Assembly: GCA_000349905.1 (NCBI GenBank)
Contig: KB722777.1
Span: 9,963-73,962, forward strand
Length of the DNA: 64,000 nt
Direction: 5' to 3'
DNA from: Volvariella volvacea V23
Taxonomy: Eukaryota > Basidiomycota > Agaricomycetes > Agaricales > Pluteaceae
Shown: one piece after another, positions 1 through 11,197 of the stretch
Layout of the letters: every line of letters starts with the position of its first letter
How positions within the stretch are numbered: position 1 is the stretch's first letter
The notes under the pieces: generated by a model
Database searches by the model: none
Seen by the model: the letters and a program-made list of their open reading frames with translations, nothing else
Told to the model about the DNA's origin: nothing
Made by a program: the position numbers and the translations under genes

Positions 1-939
1 ATCAATCAACTGTTCATTTTTTAGAACCTCTTTGCAGGTGCATGGAAATCTCTAATGTGTGATCATGGTTCCAGTCAAACTACGGAAAATTCATAGTGGT
101 ATGTGCATGTTGATTTCAAGGACGTTGCCTGTGTTGTGAACTTAGGGCTTACCTGAATCCGATACTGCTCTGTTCTGCAGATAGACAGAATAACGAATAC
201 CTAACGAATTAATGCTAGCCGCTTCAGGAACTCTGGCGGTATCTATGGCCTGGGGAGTAGCTTCAGGTATTTGGCTTGAGTGAAGGCCATTTTGTGCCAC
301 TTCTTTGAGGGTATCCTTCCAGAGTTCTGTGTGACTTCAGAGACAACACTGAGTGCTGCCCGTAATGTATCAACAGGGACCCAAGCGCACAGAGCCTATC
401 TCGAATATCTTCCATCTACAATACGCCTTAAATTTAACCAGAATAGAGCAAATTCAATGCCGAGAAACGTGTGTCGAGGTCCATCAGATCTTAGCAACTG
501 CCTCACTGCCTCACTGCCGTGAAGGGTGAGAGGTGTCTTCTGCTGCTGCACAGCCTCAGCGATAAGCCACGACAAGGGATTCAGCGTGGGGCGATCCGAA
601 CTGGGAGCCTCTATGGCAGAGTCAATGTATACATGGAGGATGTGTGTTGCTGTCGGCTTAACTATCGAGTCTCATCAATAGGTGCGTCTAACACGGATTT
701 CCGATGAAGATGAACGAAGAAATGACGTATTCAGGCTCTTCAGTACCTGATATGGTTAGGCCTGGAAACCTTATGAGTAAACGCAAATGCCCATCATGTC
801 ATCCACGCCGACGGCTTCGCTGACCCTTCTGTGGCGTTCATAGTTGTTGGAGCAACGCTGTGATGTCTATCAAATAGTGTACGGCATATACTCTCTTAAA
901 ATCGCCAGGGCTCCCGCCCAACTCTTTCACGTCATCGCC
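1..939. other. No gene recognised (window edge and 5' flank)
   Basis: Only short open frames occur here, and none reads like a known protein or has convincing exon borders. The last part is presumably the promoter and 5' leader of the glycine-rich protein gene that starts at 940. The first few hundred bases may be the 3' flank of a gene outside the window. Confidence 0.5.
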
Positions 940-3684
940 ATGAGTCCCTCACCTGAATTCCTAGGACTGCCCCATGCGTTTCCTATCCCTCCGGATGACC
1001 CACCACCAAGTTATACAGGAGGACCAGGATCATCGACTCCTCATACTACTACCAATGAACTACCAACGCCTCCCGGTTATTCACTTCCACTACGCACCCA
1101 TCCTATAGAATACCAGATAGGATCTCGAAAATTACAAACGCCATTGGTAAATGTCGAGCAGCTAAAAGCTCACTTGAGCCTGCTTGGTGCCTTCGCAGAG
1201 TTGAGAAGAAAAGTAGAGATAGAATATATGGACTTGCCTGAATGGAATTACAGTATGCCGAATGACCCAAAGAGAAGGTGGGGCTGGTTCATTGGCATTG
1301 CTGTAGAGAGGTGAGTGATGGTCTCAAAGACAGCCCCTACTTATTCAAGGATAACGTTCATGGATATTGGTAGGTTCGAGCGGTGGTGTATGACATTTCC
1401 ATCAACCTCTGATGAGTCGCCTATCTATGTCGGTAGAGATGACTTGCCACCTCTGGATGTCATGATGGTATGCTATGGTTTTTGTGTGAACTTTTGAATC
1501 TACAACAAAATTATTAGGTTTGGCATGCATACCTCTTGAATCCACGGTGCGTCATTAGACAACCTAGTATTCCTGGTTAATGTCCCCTTCGATAGTTGGT
1601 ATGCCGAGGATTGTGAACGGAATTTACGCCTGCGAGAACTAAGATCTGGTTTCGGACCTCAATTAATATCTATTTTGGTTAGTCAACGCCATACTACTGG
1701 CTAGCTCACGTCTGACAATCTCCGGGACATAACCTATTCTAGCTGGAAAACGGCCGAGAAGTATTTCAAGAGCCTCCTAACTATGATAGACTTAGAAATT
1801 GGACTTCTCGTACAGGATTAGCCTGGGAGGCCTTGAGTTGTGGGGAACAGCTTTTGAAGAAGCATATCCTTTGCCCTCAATGTCGCCGGCAGGTAACTGT
1901 TGGTATATAAATGTCCTCGATGGATTGAGAATCCTCACTCATTCAGACTGCTGTCACCTTTACTCACAGACCTAACGAATCAAGAAGGGACGGGATATAT
2001 TCAACAATTTTCAGCAGTGTGTGTATCCCAAATTTGCAACGGGTTCGGCATTACCAAGGAGACGCTCGGAGTACGGAGGTTAGCGACAGACCTTGCAAGC
2101 CAGTCATCGAGCCTAGCGTACGTTGTGCATACTCAGTAATTCAGTACACGTGCACTCAATCGCTCCCGTCCTCGCAGAGGAGCCATTTACTATGCTGATG
2201 GCGGACGCCAACAATCCAGAGGAACCAGAGTGAAGGAGCAGATATATAATGCATGGAATAGAACCCGGCCTCCCCAATTCGGAATTGTGGCCAATTACTT
2301 TGCACAAGAGGTGATGAAGTATTCCCATGGCGTTGCTTCGCAGAAGCTGGCGCTGGCTTTGTCGGAACAGAACATAAGATTGTACGTTTTTTCTTCATGC
2401 CTCTGGGTCGATTATGGAAGCCAACTAATGATCTTAGACGATTCCGAATTATGTGTGCTTATACAGACGATAAGCCATTTTCCTTGGACCTGGTAGGAGC
2501 GGTAAGTTCGGAAACGTTTCAGAAATGCAACAAGTTTGACTTGAATTGTTATTAGGTACTACGTCAATCATCTTTCATTCAAAAGATGGTGGACTTGGGT
2601 TGGGCGAACATAGGGTACTTTGATAATCCTGAGGATGCCCTAGTGCTTCAACATGCAATCGCTCGTTATCACGCGTTCGTGTCAACTTGAAGTAAGAATG
2701 ATAATGCTCGCTCATTTCTGCTGCTCGATACAGGTTTTTGGATTTAATATGGTCATCGCCAGCATCTTTTTTCGTACCAACTCTTGACATTGACCTGGCA
2801 TGGCACACCCACCAGCTCATGTCGTCCAAGTACGAGAGGGATTGTATGGAACATGTAGGAAGATTTGTTGACCAGTAAGCACAACACCACCTCTGCACTA
2901 GTCCAGCAACATTAAGACGATTCTTTCAACGCAGCGATGATAAGGTAGAGGAAACCGGCCTCGCTTCAGGCTTTGATAGCACCTTTCGCGCATGGCAAGA
3001 TCGGTTTGGCCTCCGCTACGCTTATTGCGGGTGTCCCATGCCAGGAGAAACCATAGGACAAAAACTGTCCCGCCTAATTCAACATGATCGTGACTCCTCT
3101 GGCTCCCAAGATATCCCATCTCTACTGCTACCCGTCTCGAACCGTGACGATTCGATGTTGGCCACACACCCAAGTGACCACAACTCAGTGTTCGCCATGC
3201 ATCAAAGAGCAAACGCCGAGAGTTCGAGAAGAGAACGGAAGTACAAGAACACTAGAAGGAGAGAGAGGGAAATGGAGAGACACAAGAAAGAGCAAGGGAA
3301 GAAGAAGAAAGACAAAGAGAAGGATAGTGCACTGGCAGAAGTATTGAGTGCGGCAGCTGAACTGACTAGTTCATGGGACCCCGCATTCCTGACGCCTGTA
3401 CCGTATCAATCTCACCCCGCGGCGGGCTGTGCAGGCAGTTGTGGTAATGTTGTCTATGGGGGTTCTTCTGGATGTGCCGCAGTAAGTGGTTTTATGCGAT
3501 GGATTTCCTCAGAGCTAACACAGTTACAACACAGGGTGCTGGAGGATGTGCTGGGAGTGCACCTGGAGGTAATTGTGGTGGTGGCGACCTTGGTGGCGGT
3601 GGTGATTATGGATCTTCTGGTGGTGGAGGTGATGGCAGTGGTGGTGATGGCGGTGGTGGTGGATGTGGTGGCGGCGGCAATTAG
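940..3684 (+). CDS. Glycine-rich domain protein of the DUF1399 (GRDP-like) family
   Basis: Multi-exon gene with about eight introns. The start at 940 (MSPSPEFLGLP) is chosen because translation from there is proline-rich and continues into the family core; an in-frame ATG 96 nt upstream is possible. Exon 1 ends at 1310, exon 2 spans 1374-1467 and exon 3 starts at 1518. The hallmark DLPPLDVMMVWHAYLLNP is formed across the 1467/1518 junction. Downstream come CPQC, PFSLDLVGAVLRQSSFI, then VPTLDIDLAWHTHQL and CGCP near 3040, all typical of DUF1399 proteins. A lysine/arginine-rich stretch (about 3230-3330) precedes a C-terminal tail of Gly with scattered Cys (about 3420-3684) that gives the family its name. 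The biochemical role in fungi is unknown; plant relatives are linked to stress and development. I see no frameshift. The exact borders of the middle exons are uncertain. Confidence 0.8.
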
Positions 3685-3834
3685 GCCTCGCAGTGGGTGC
3701 ACGTAAATGTTGACATGAATATTGTAATCCTACACAAGCCTGCTAAATGACGAGCCCACAAGCTCTATTCACGATTAATCAAAAGCTTCCATATCTATTC
3801 CATAGAAGAAGTGCTAAAGCGAGACTGAATCAGG

Positions 3835-5365
3835 TTACTGGTATATAATATTAACACGGAAACGCACCTTATAGAGACTCATCACTTTGACGACCCAGGC
3901 CTCAAGGTGGAATATCTTTTTATTGCCCAGACGCATTCTTTGTTCCTGACGGCACTATGAATACAGTGGCAGTCGAGATACTTTGTCACTTACATAGAAT
4001 GCTGCCCAGTGCATGATGTCAGCCTTGATGCTTTCATCTACCCTTTCTGTTACGCGTTCAGCAACCGTCTACGAACGAAGTGATTGATTCGCGGTATCTG
4101 ACTTTGATGACATCGTAGCTTACCTTGAGAATGACAGTTGGTGGTATACAGTGACTGAGCAACTCATAAAACTTCGCTCTAACTTCCATCACTCTTGCTG
4201 GACTTTGTTCAGATACGATCAAGTCGGCCACCTTATGGCAATATGTTTCCCAGTCTGGTTTGGCTATTGTCAGTGGGCCACTTAGGTCGGGTCTGTTTGA
4301 TGCTTTGCTGAATAATGAGGTGAAGGACTAGAGTACGAATAGCTCACGATTGCATTTTCAAAGCTTCAAAAACCAGAATTGCTTTTCTCATGTTTCCATT
4401 TGAGTCTTCGATGATTTGTTTTGCAGCGTCTGGGGGTAAATCAACCTTGGCACGTTTGGCAACGTACTGCAGTACATTTTGCATCTGCAAATTGTTCGAG
4501 CTAGTTGAGAATGAACAAAGCGAGAATGACCGACCTCCTCCGCGTTTGGGGCAGCAACCCGCACAAGCAAGCACCGGGATTTTATAGGTGCAATAAGTCG
4601 ACTGGTGCTGTTGGCACATAGTATTATACGCATGTTAGACATATACTTTTCCATGGTTCGGCGAAGAGCCGCTTGGGCATCTCGGGAGAGCGAATCGGCC
4701 TCATTAATAATGACGACTGGAATAAGATTAGAAAGGCAAGACATTGGCACAGAGAAGACGAACCCTTGAAGCGCTGTTTCGCGCTTAGATCAACTTGTTG
4801 TGTCTGAGCTATCTCTTTCAGCAACTCCTGGATGACGACTCTATCATAGTTCCCTGCTTCACTGCAAGAAATAAGTCCAGTTCAATGGAAATTTTGGCGC
4901 GACCTACCTCGGAGTAATCTCAAGGTGGTAGTTGCTTTGCACGAGATTGATTTCGAGCTTTCGTTTCGACGGTGAAAGGAAGATTCGTTGATCTATTTTC
5001 AACTGAGTTGGCGGTTAGCAACCGTTCATAGACGCGCTTGAGCTTGATGCCCACCTTTTCCACTCCTGAACCGAACAGCTGTTTTAACGTACAAGTTATC
5101 CGTGTCTTCTTCCCTGCGCCCGAAGGGCCATAGAATAGCATGTGAGGGAAGTCACCAGAGGCAGCCTAAAGCGTTGATGAGCGCGGACGGCAATTTATAG
5201 TGGCTGGGCAGGCAGACCAATGACCTGAGACGTGCAGTCAATCCTTCATGGTAGTGAAGTTCGTCGAGAGAGCGAGGGCGATACTACGACAGATTACATA
5301 TATGTAAGATGTAAGAGGAGGTGCCTTTCAAGGTAAATACATACCTGGTCTACCCAAAGAGACAT
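3835..5365 (-). CDS. RFC3: Replication factor C small subunit (human RFC3 / yeast Rfc5 type)
   Basis: AAA+ subunit of the RFC clamp loader, which opens and loads PCNA at primer-template junctions in the nucleus. Exon 1 is only 21 nt (5345-5365, MSLWVDQ) and is followed by YRPRSLDELHYHEGL near 5230-5290. The P-loop GPSGAGKKTR (about 5100-5135) is the form typical of this subunit. Further on are ELLKEIAQTQQVDLSAKQRFK, VVIINEADSLSRDAQAALRR (Walker B variant), the sensor and arginine-finger region with NSTSRLIAPIKSRC (SRC motif), and the helical C-terminal domain ending HLEAWVVKVMSLYK. The last exon either reads on to a TAA at 3835-3837, or splices after SLYK with the final stop near 3775; I could not decide. 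The gene is divergent from the MYND gene, with an MCB element between them. Naming differs by species: RFC3 in human is Rfc5 in budding yeast. Confidence 0.9.
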
Positions 5366-5456
5366 GGCGGCAATAGCTGGGTGGAGTCAGAGGGCAAGGC
5401 GCGGTTTGCGATGAGAACGCGAGGCGTGACAGCCTCGTGACATTCATTGTGACTAG

Positions 5457-5462
5457 ACGCGT
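5457..5462. promoter_or_regulatory. MCB (MluI cell-cycle box) in the RFC/MYND divergent promoter
   Basis: The palindrome ACGCGT lies 92 bp upstream of the RFC subunit ATG, inside the 270-bp divergent promoter (5366-5635). MCB boxes bind MBF (Mbp1-Swi6 type) in fungi and drive G1/S transcription of replication genes, so position and target gene agree. A related AACGCGAG lies about 40 bp closer to the RFC gene. A 6-bp match alone can be chance. Confidence 0.45.
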
Positions 5463-5635
5463 TCGCTGTCACAATGACTGCGCGATCTCAAGCTTCTTGC
5501 TCCCGACCCTCAACTGCTTTGAGTTTCTTGTGACCTCCAAGCAGCTGCGGATTGACAGCATTGTGCTGAAGGCTACGCACATCTCCCGGCTCAAATATTT
5601 GAAAAGCCCACTAACCCGGACCTGATCTATTTACG

Positions 5636-8600
5636 ATGGCCCACCCCTTTTTCTGGGCAAAGAAGTCCTTTCTATATGCAATTGGAAATACAGCTGCAGT
5701 CTGTTTGACGCAGGACCTTCCGCCAGAAACTCCTGTGAAGGCCTTATTGCTAGGATGTGGTGATCCCAGAAACATTTTATTCACGTTACAAGCGTCTGGG
5801 GATACGCCAGGTATGATCGATCCCTCAGGAGTTCTTTGATTTCCTGAAGGTGTTTATAGTACCTCGTTTTTACGATTTTACTTGCAATGACATTGAGCCG
5901 GGCGTGTTAGGTGACTAGTATTTTTACTTTCCCTGATCAGGCTTACTGAAATTGTCAATTAGCTCGCAACGTCATTCTCTACACTCTCCTCATTGACAAT
6001 GAAGTCCCCAGTCCAACCATATGGAATATTATGTATCATATGAAACTTGACGCCAGTTCATACGACATTCTTGTCAAGCAATGCCAGAAACTAGTGGATC
6101 ATGCTGCATCCCTCAGCACTTGGAAGAATTGCCCTTACGGTCGTATCTTGCGTATGACCACGAGTCATACATTATCAGAGTTGTCTCGATACTGGGGGCT
6201 CTATATCTCCAGCAAGGGCTGGTCCCAAGCAAAGAAAAAAGGTCTAGCCCAGAGGATAGGCGACACCAAACTCGGAAGAGGCGATTACAATTTGGCGGGC
6301 TTTCGGAATGCTGGCCCGTTATTCACTTTCGCCACGAAGATTGTCGGAGAACATTATCGTCAATATTGGAAAACAGGAGTAACACACCCGACCGATACGG
6401 ACAACCTCCCCTACATCAACCCGACGTTTGCGTTTTCCCTATCCGGAGGGGATGGATGGCCAGCCCATTATGGGTCAGACCCTCTCCTGTCTTTCCATCT
6501 AGCAGAATCGCTCGCTTTGATGGACAAACCTGAGACCGCCAGTGTGCAAAGCCTTTCACGTGCAGCCCGACAACAGTTCGAGAGGTGGTGCAATGCATTC
6601 AAGTCATTCGTCCAGAAATCCCCAGATGCGCTTGTCATTAGGCTTGCCGTCGCTGATGCACTGGCTTTTTCTCGTGCTCTGCATTACTGTGCCACCACTG
6701 GAAATACGCAAAGCGGCATTTTTTCATCCCTGTGGTCTTCCAGAGAGCTTGTTCTGGATGCAGGAGAGTACGGACCAGAAGTTCTTCGTCGTGCACCCTT
6801 ATCCTTCAATGTCATCGACACCTCTAACCTCATGGATCATCTTGGCCTTTTGAACCTCCTTGTCTGTACGGTGCCTCTCCTATCCCGGGATCCCTATTCT
6901 TCACTTCATACGGAAGCACTACTACCTTCTAGCGACGATGGCACATCTGGATTTACTGCTCGTGCGTGTGCCGATGTTGCCACGCTTTCCTTACTACTGG
7001 GCCTCGTACCCATCACATATATTACAGACTTCACCACCGTTTCCAATGTTCATGAAGTTATGACGTACCGTGCTCAAAATACAACGGGTCAGCGAGAATA
7101 CAGTCAACACCACCAACGACTTGCTTGGAAAATTCCTTATGCCGGAGATGGATACGCCCTTGAAAGCATTGATTCCGTGCATCGGGCTTTAGTATTCGAT
7201 CCTCGGCAACTCGCCGATCTCCTCCTCGACGTTTACATTAGGATGTTCAGGGGCGAAGATGCACTCATACAACTCCAAAAGGGGGTGTCGGAGACGTCTG
7301 CCATCGAGATATCGCTCACGCATTATGCTCGGGAGTCTTATGCGGCCTTCCTGAAGCTCGTAAAGGGTCGAGTATCCACGGATTGGTCCGCTACAATGGA
7401 CCACCTATATGACTTGATTTTGAGGGATAAGAAACTATTGATGGGTATGAATAACCACCAGGAGCTCTGTTGCCAACTACATTTATATGGCGTTTACACC
7501 GTCGACGTCTTGAAGGATCCGATCGGAATACCAATACCAGGGATGAACAAAGCCGGCAGCAGACTTAAAAAATGGCGCAATGTTCCCCCACTCGTTTGCG
7601 TCGTTCTAGAGGTACCAAGAGACTCCCTTAAGCCCCTCCACAATCCTGAGGAAGTTGGAACACCCCATATACAGCTTGAAATATACGCCGGGATGAGTCA
7701 CTCGGTTTATGCGTCTTTGCATGGTACTTTTGGGACGTTAATTGTTGATGGAGAAAATGAAGCGGCAACGGCAATGATTGAAGAAGACCCTGAAAGGTGG
7801 AACGGAACTACTCCCCTTATCGTTTCATGTTGGGTTCCTGCATGGACGCTCACAATTGACCCATCTGATATCGCCATCCGATTGTCACTCAAGTCGACAC
7901 CGCAAAGCGTAAGGCTTATACCCAAGTTGGGCTTCGCCTTGGCAATATTTGGAGGAAATCTCGAAGACGATAGTCATATCCACATCTTTTCGGATCAACC
8001 AAATGTCACCAATCAGCTAGGAAAGTACGCTGCATTGTCTTATGAAGGATGGTTCGCGGGGGGTGGCCCTAGCGATGTTCATCCCCCAGTAGCACAGTTG
8101 GTGCAATCCGGTAATGACCCGTATAAAGTATCAACCTTGATGATAAAGGTCAACATCCAAGACGAAAAGGCGAAGAAAGAGTTAACGAATGGCGCACAGT
8201 TGTCCGTCGACCAAGTTGGCCCATGTACGCTGCGTATCAAATTCACCAACTTCACGAAAGACGTCTCGTACCCCTATCCCATTGATGGAACAAAAAACAG
8301 GTTGCGCATTTCAAGGAAGAATGCGTATATTGAGGTCAGTATACCTCAAAAATAAGTGGCGAATGCTAATTTCATGTATTCTACAGGCTATCGCCCCGCT
8401 TTCTGGACACCTTGATCCAGGAGGTTATACCCTGAACCTAACTCCAGTTTTCAACCAAGGTGGTATTGTTTCGTCTTGGAATGTTCACCACCTGGATGTC
8501 TCCCGCCTTCCGCGAATTGATCACCTCAAAAAGGCGCAATTCGATCGATGGTTCAACTCCCACGTCTCATTTATGTTTTCGGATCGTGAGCGTCTTATTC

Positions 8601-9448
8601 GGACTGGCACGTCAGGAAAACGTGAACTCCTCGTCGAGCTCAAGGATTCGCTATATTCGTTCTTTATTGGAGCTACGGGTTTGCAGTCTGAGAAGTGCTC
8701 GGTTATTGGGTTGACGGATCCCGATCAAGGAGGGATTTATACCGTTATCTTCGTTCAAGGGCTTTACTTGGACCTTAGCGCGCATACGATCGTCATTGAC
8801 GCTTTCGTCATGCCCCTCACTCAAAAGATTCTTTCGGACATCTTCAAACCACTTCAGAAGGTCGTGGGATTAATGCAAATAAAGACTATAGGAGAGGAGG
8901 TAATAGCTTGGAAGCGACTCCTTCCAGCCGCCGTCGAACGATGCCGGACTTGGAAACACAATCCAAACAAGTGCGAGTACATAAAGGAGAAGCAGATACC
9001 CCTGACTACGGAATTCGACAAGATGCCTATCTGCAGTTGTGGAAGAGGGGTTGGGACGGAGGAGTTTAAGAAGGTAGCCAAATGGAAAGAGTTTACGCCT
9101 TATGTCACACGAGCGGCATTTAGCCCTCTCTTTGCAGTTTCTTATTTGGATCCGTTGGGTGCGGAGTTGTCTTCCATGATGTCTTCTGTGAACCTTGGAG
9201 GTCGAGCGGGAGCAGCCAGGCCCGGACCCGGGCCTGGGGCGGCAAAGGGCAAAGGGGTGGAAAAAGGAAAGGGTAAAGAGACAGAGAGGGGTAAAGAGAA
9301 AGAAGAAGATCTGAATACCTGCGCTTGGTGCGGGAAGGGACCTGGGGAGGCCCAGTTGTTGCTGTGCAGCCGGTGCCATTCGGTGAAGTATTGTTCGCAG
9401 AGTTGTCAAAAATCGGATTGGAAGTTGCATAAACCGCATTGCGGGTGA
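5636..9448 (+). CDS. Large DUF4470-type protein with C-terminal MYND zinc finger
   Basis: Four exons: 5636-5810, 5860-5910, 5963-8334 and 8387-9448. Phases are consistent throughout and the product is 1219 residues. The N-terminus (MAHPFFWAKKSFLYAIGNT, then LLLGCGDPRNILFT and DFTCNDIEPGVLARNVILYT) matches the DUF4470 module found in many basidiomycete proteins that end in a MYND finger. The middle is a long domain without motifs I can name. Near the C-terminus a low-complexity Gly/Lys/Glu linker (about 9200-9310) leads into the finger, CAWCGKGP...LLLCSRCHSVKYCSQSCQ...DWKLHKPHC, which carries all the expected Cys and His ligands and ends two residues before the stop. MYND fingers bind proline-rich partner peptides; no enzymatic domain such as SET is visible. 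The family is expanded in Agaricomycetes and its function is unknown. Confidence 0.88.
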
Positions 9449-11197
9449 TCTCCATTGGTTAGTGGGGGGTATGGTTCGGGCAGGGTACTGTGTTGGACAC
9501 GAGAACGATGATAGGTTGACACTGTGAAGAGACGGGTGACCGCATGCCGAACAATTGTATATGATAAGTAACGCATTTGTGATGATGCTTTCGAAGTTGT
9601 ATCGTTTGCTTTCTTGATGTATGTGTAATTGTAGTAATTGGTAATTCCTACACCGTAAGCTGCTGTCTTGATGGAAGTCGTCCTAGTTCTCGGACACCCT
9701 AAAACCCTCCAAGGTTAACGAGCATTTGTCAAGATAATGCCGCTCGGTGCTTGAACAGTTTTATCATAGACCTCGGTCGTATTCACAAGTCAACCCTCTT
9801 GTTCTAATACGTCCGGCACTGGCACTCGACAATCGTACCCCAAAATTAGTTTGGCGCACTCACCCTGAAGTCCAACTTGGACGCACAATCTACATCTGGA
9901 ACGTCCGCCGTTTTGTCGACCCACGTCGTCAAAAGCGGAACGTGATCGAGTGTCGGGTGACCCTCGAGTTCCTTGTAACCCAACCCTTGCTCGGACTCGA
10001 ACTCGGAATGTCCGGGTATCTGAGTGGGTACCCTGCGGTCTAAGGCCTAGGTTCTCTGCTTTGCTTCTTGGAAAGGCAGTGGAACCCTCCGAGTAATTCA
10101 GTAGTGCGGGATTTGAATTGCTGCAGTTGTTCCTGCTACAATTGGAAATTGAAAGGGCGAGGTCAAGATAATCGTGGTATGGTCGTTTGCACTAGTACTG
10201 GTGGAGACGATCTGTTCCCTTTATCTCCATTTGCTTCTTGCCGGCGCGCAGTGCTGCATTTAACGCAGTTGACCAACTTTCCTCGAGTTTAGGCTAGACG
10301 AGTTCCTGGGCAAGTGCCCGGAGTTGATTTTGTTAACGGCAACGCTCTTTGAAAACCGAACCTGATCAGGATTCAACGCACGGAATCACCGTACATACTA
10401 ACAGCCTCTTTGATTTCCCTCGGGACTTGCCTACAGCTGTCGGTGATATAGCGAACTAACCTCCATCCCTTTTGGCTGTGGTTGGCATAAACCACAATTA
10501 CGAATTCATACACATGCCCACCCCAGCATGTGGTACAAGCGGACAGGGGATAAGGATCTTGAGATCGGACAGGTAGTCGTTTTTTCTGATCAACACGCTG
10601 GCTGCTACTTGTCTCGTCCCACTCAGTCTTACGGCCAATATTGATGTGTTGAACCTGCCTGAAGATATCCCTGGCAATCCTTGATAATGACTGAGATAAT
10701 GATATACTCTTCTTTGATCTATTGTTATTTTTAATTGGCCAGGGCATGAATATCAAGCAACGTGTTTAAGCAGTGTTCACGATATCGTAAGTAGCTACGT
10801 ACCATTGAGTACGCAGGGTAGATCCACTCCGCCCACATTGAATTCTACCATGCGTTCGAACCATCACCGGCATGTCTAATGCTAACTTACAAGCACCATC
10901 AAAGCCTTTTTTTCCTTTCAAGCCTATCACCAGCTTGTCAGTGTCGATCCTGAGTGCTACTGAGACGATTGACGCCCGTTGAGCCTGTCCTCAAGCCACA
11001 TTTCCAATTTTATTTTCTTGATCCATCAAAAACGCCTACCATTCACTTGATACCATAAAAGCCTCGCTTTCCAGCTTCCACGGCCAGATCCAGCAGGTCC
11101 CATCACCACCACACTGAACGTAGCCCAGTTCGGAAAACACACATCATCTTTCTCTCTCCACCGCACATACATATATCGATCTAGCACTGAGAACCAA
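9449..11197. other. Intergenic, no supported gene
   Basis: About 1.75 kb. It holds the 3' flank of the MYND gene and the promoter of the HEN1 gene. Open frames exist at 9747-10043 (+) and 10373-10756 (-), but neither resembles a family I know or shows good splice context, so they are not called. No repeats or RNA genes were seen. Confidence 0.5.

Noticed and set aside
8870..9439. 189-codon minus-strand frame
   Set aside because: Antisense shadow of the MYND gene's last exon.
10373..10756. 127-codon minus-strand frame
   Set aside because: No recognised domain; isolated and without good flanking exon borders.
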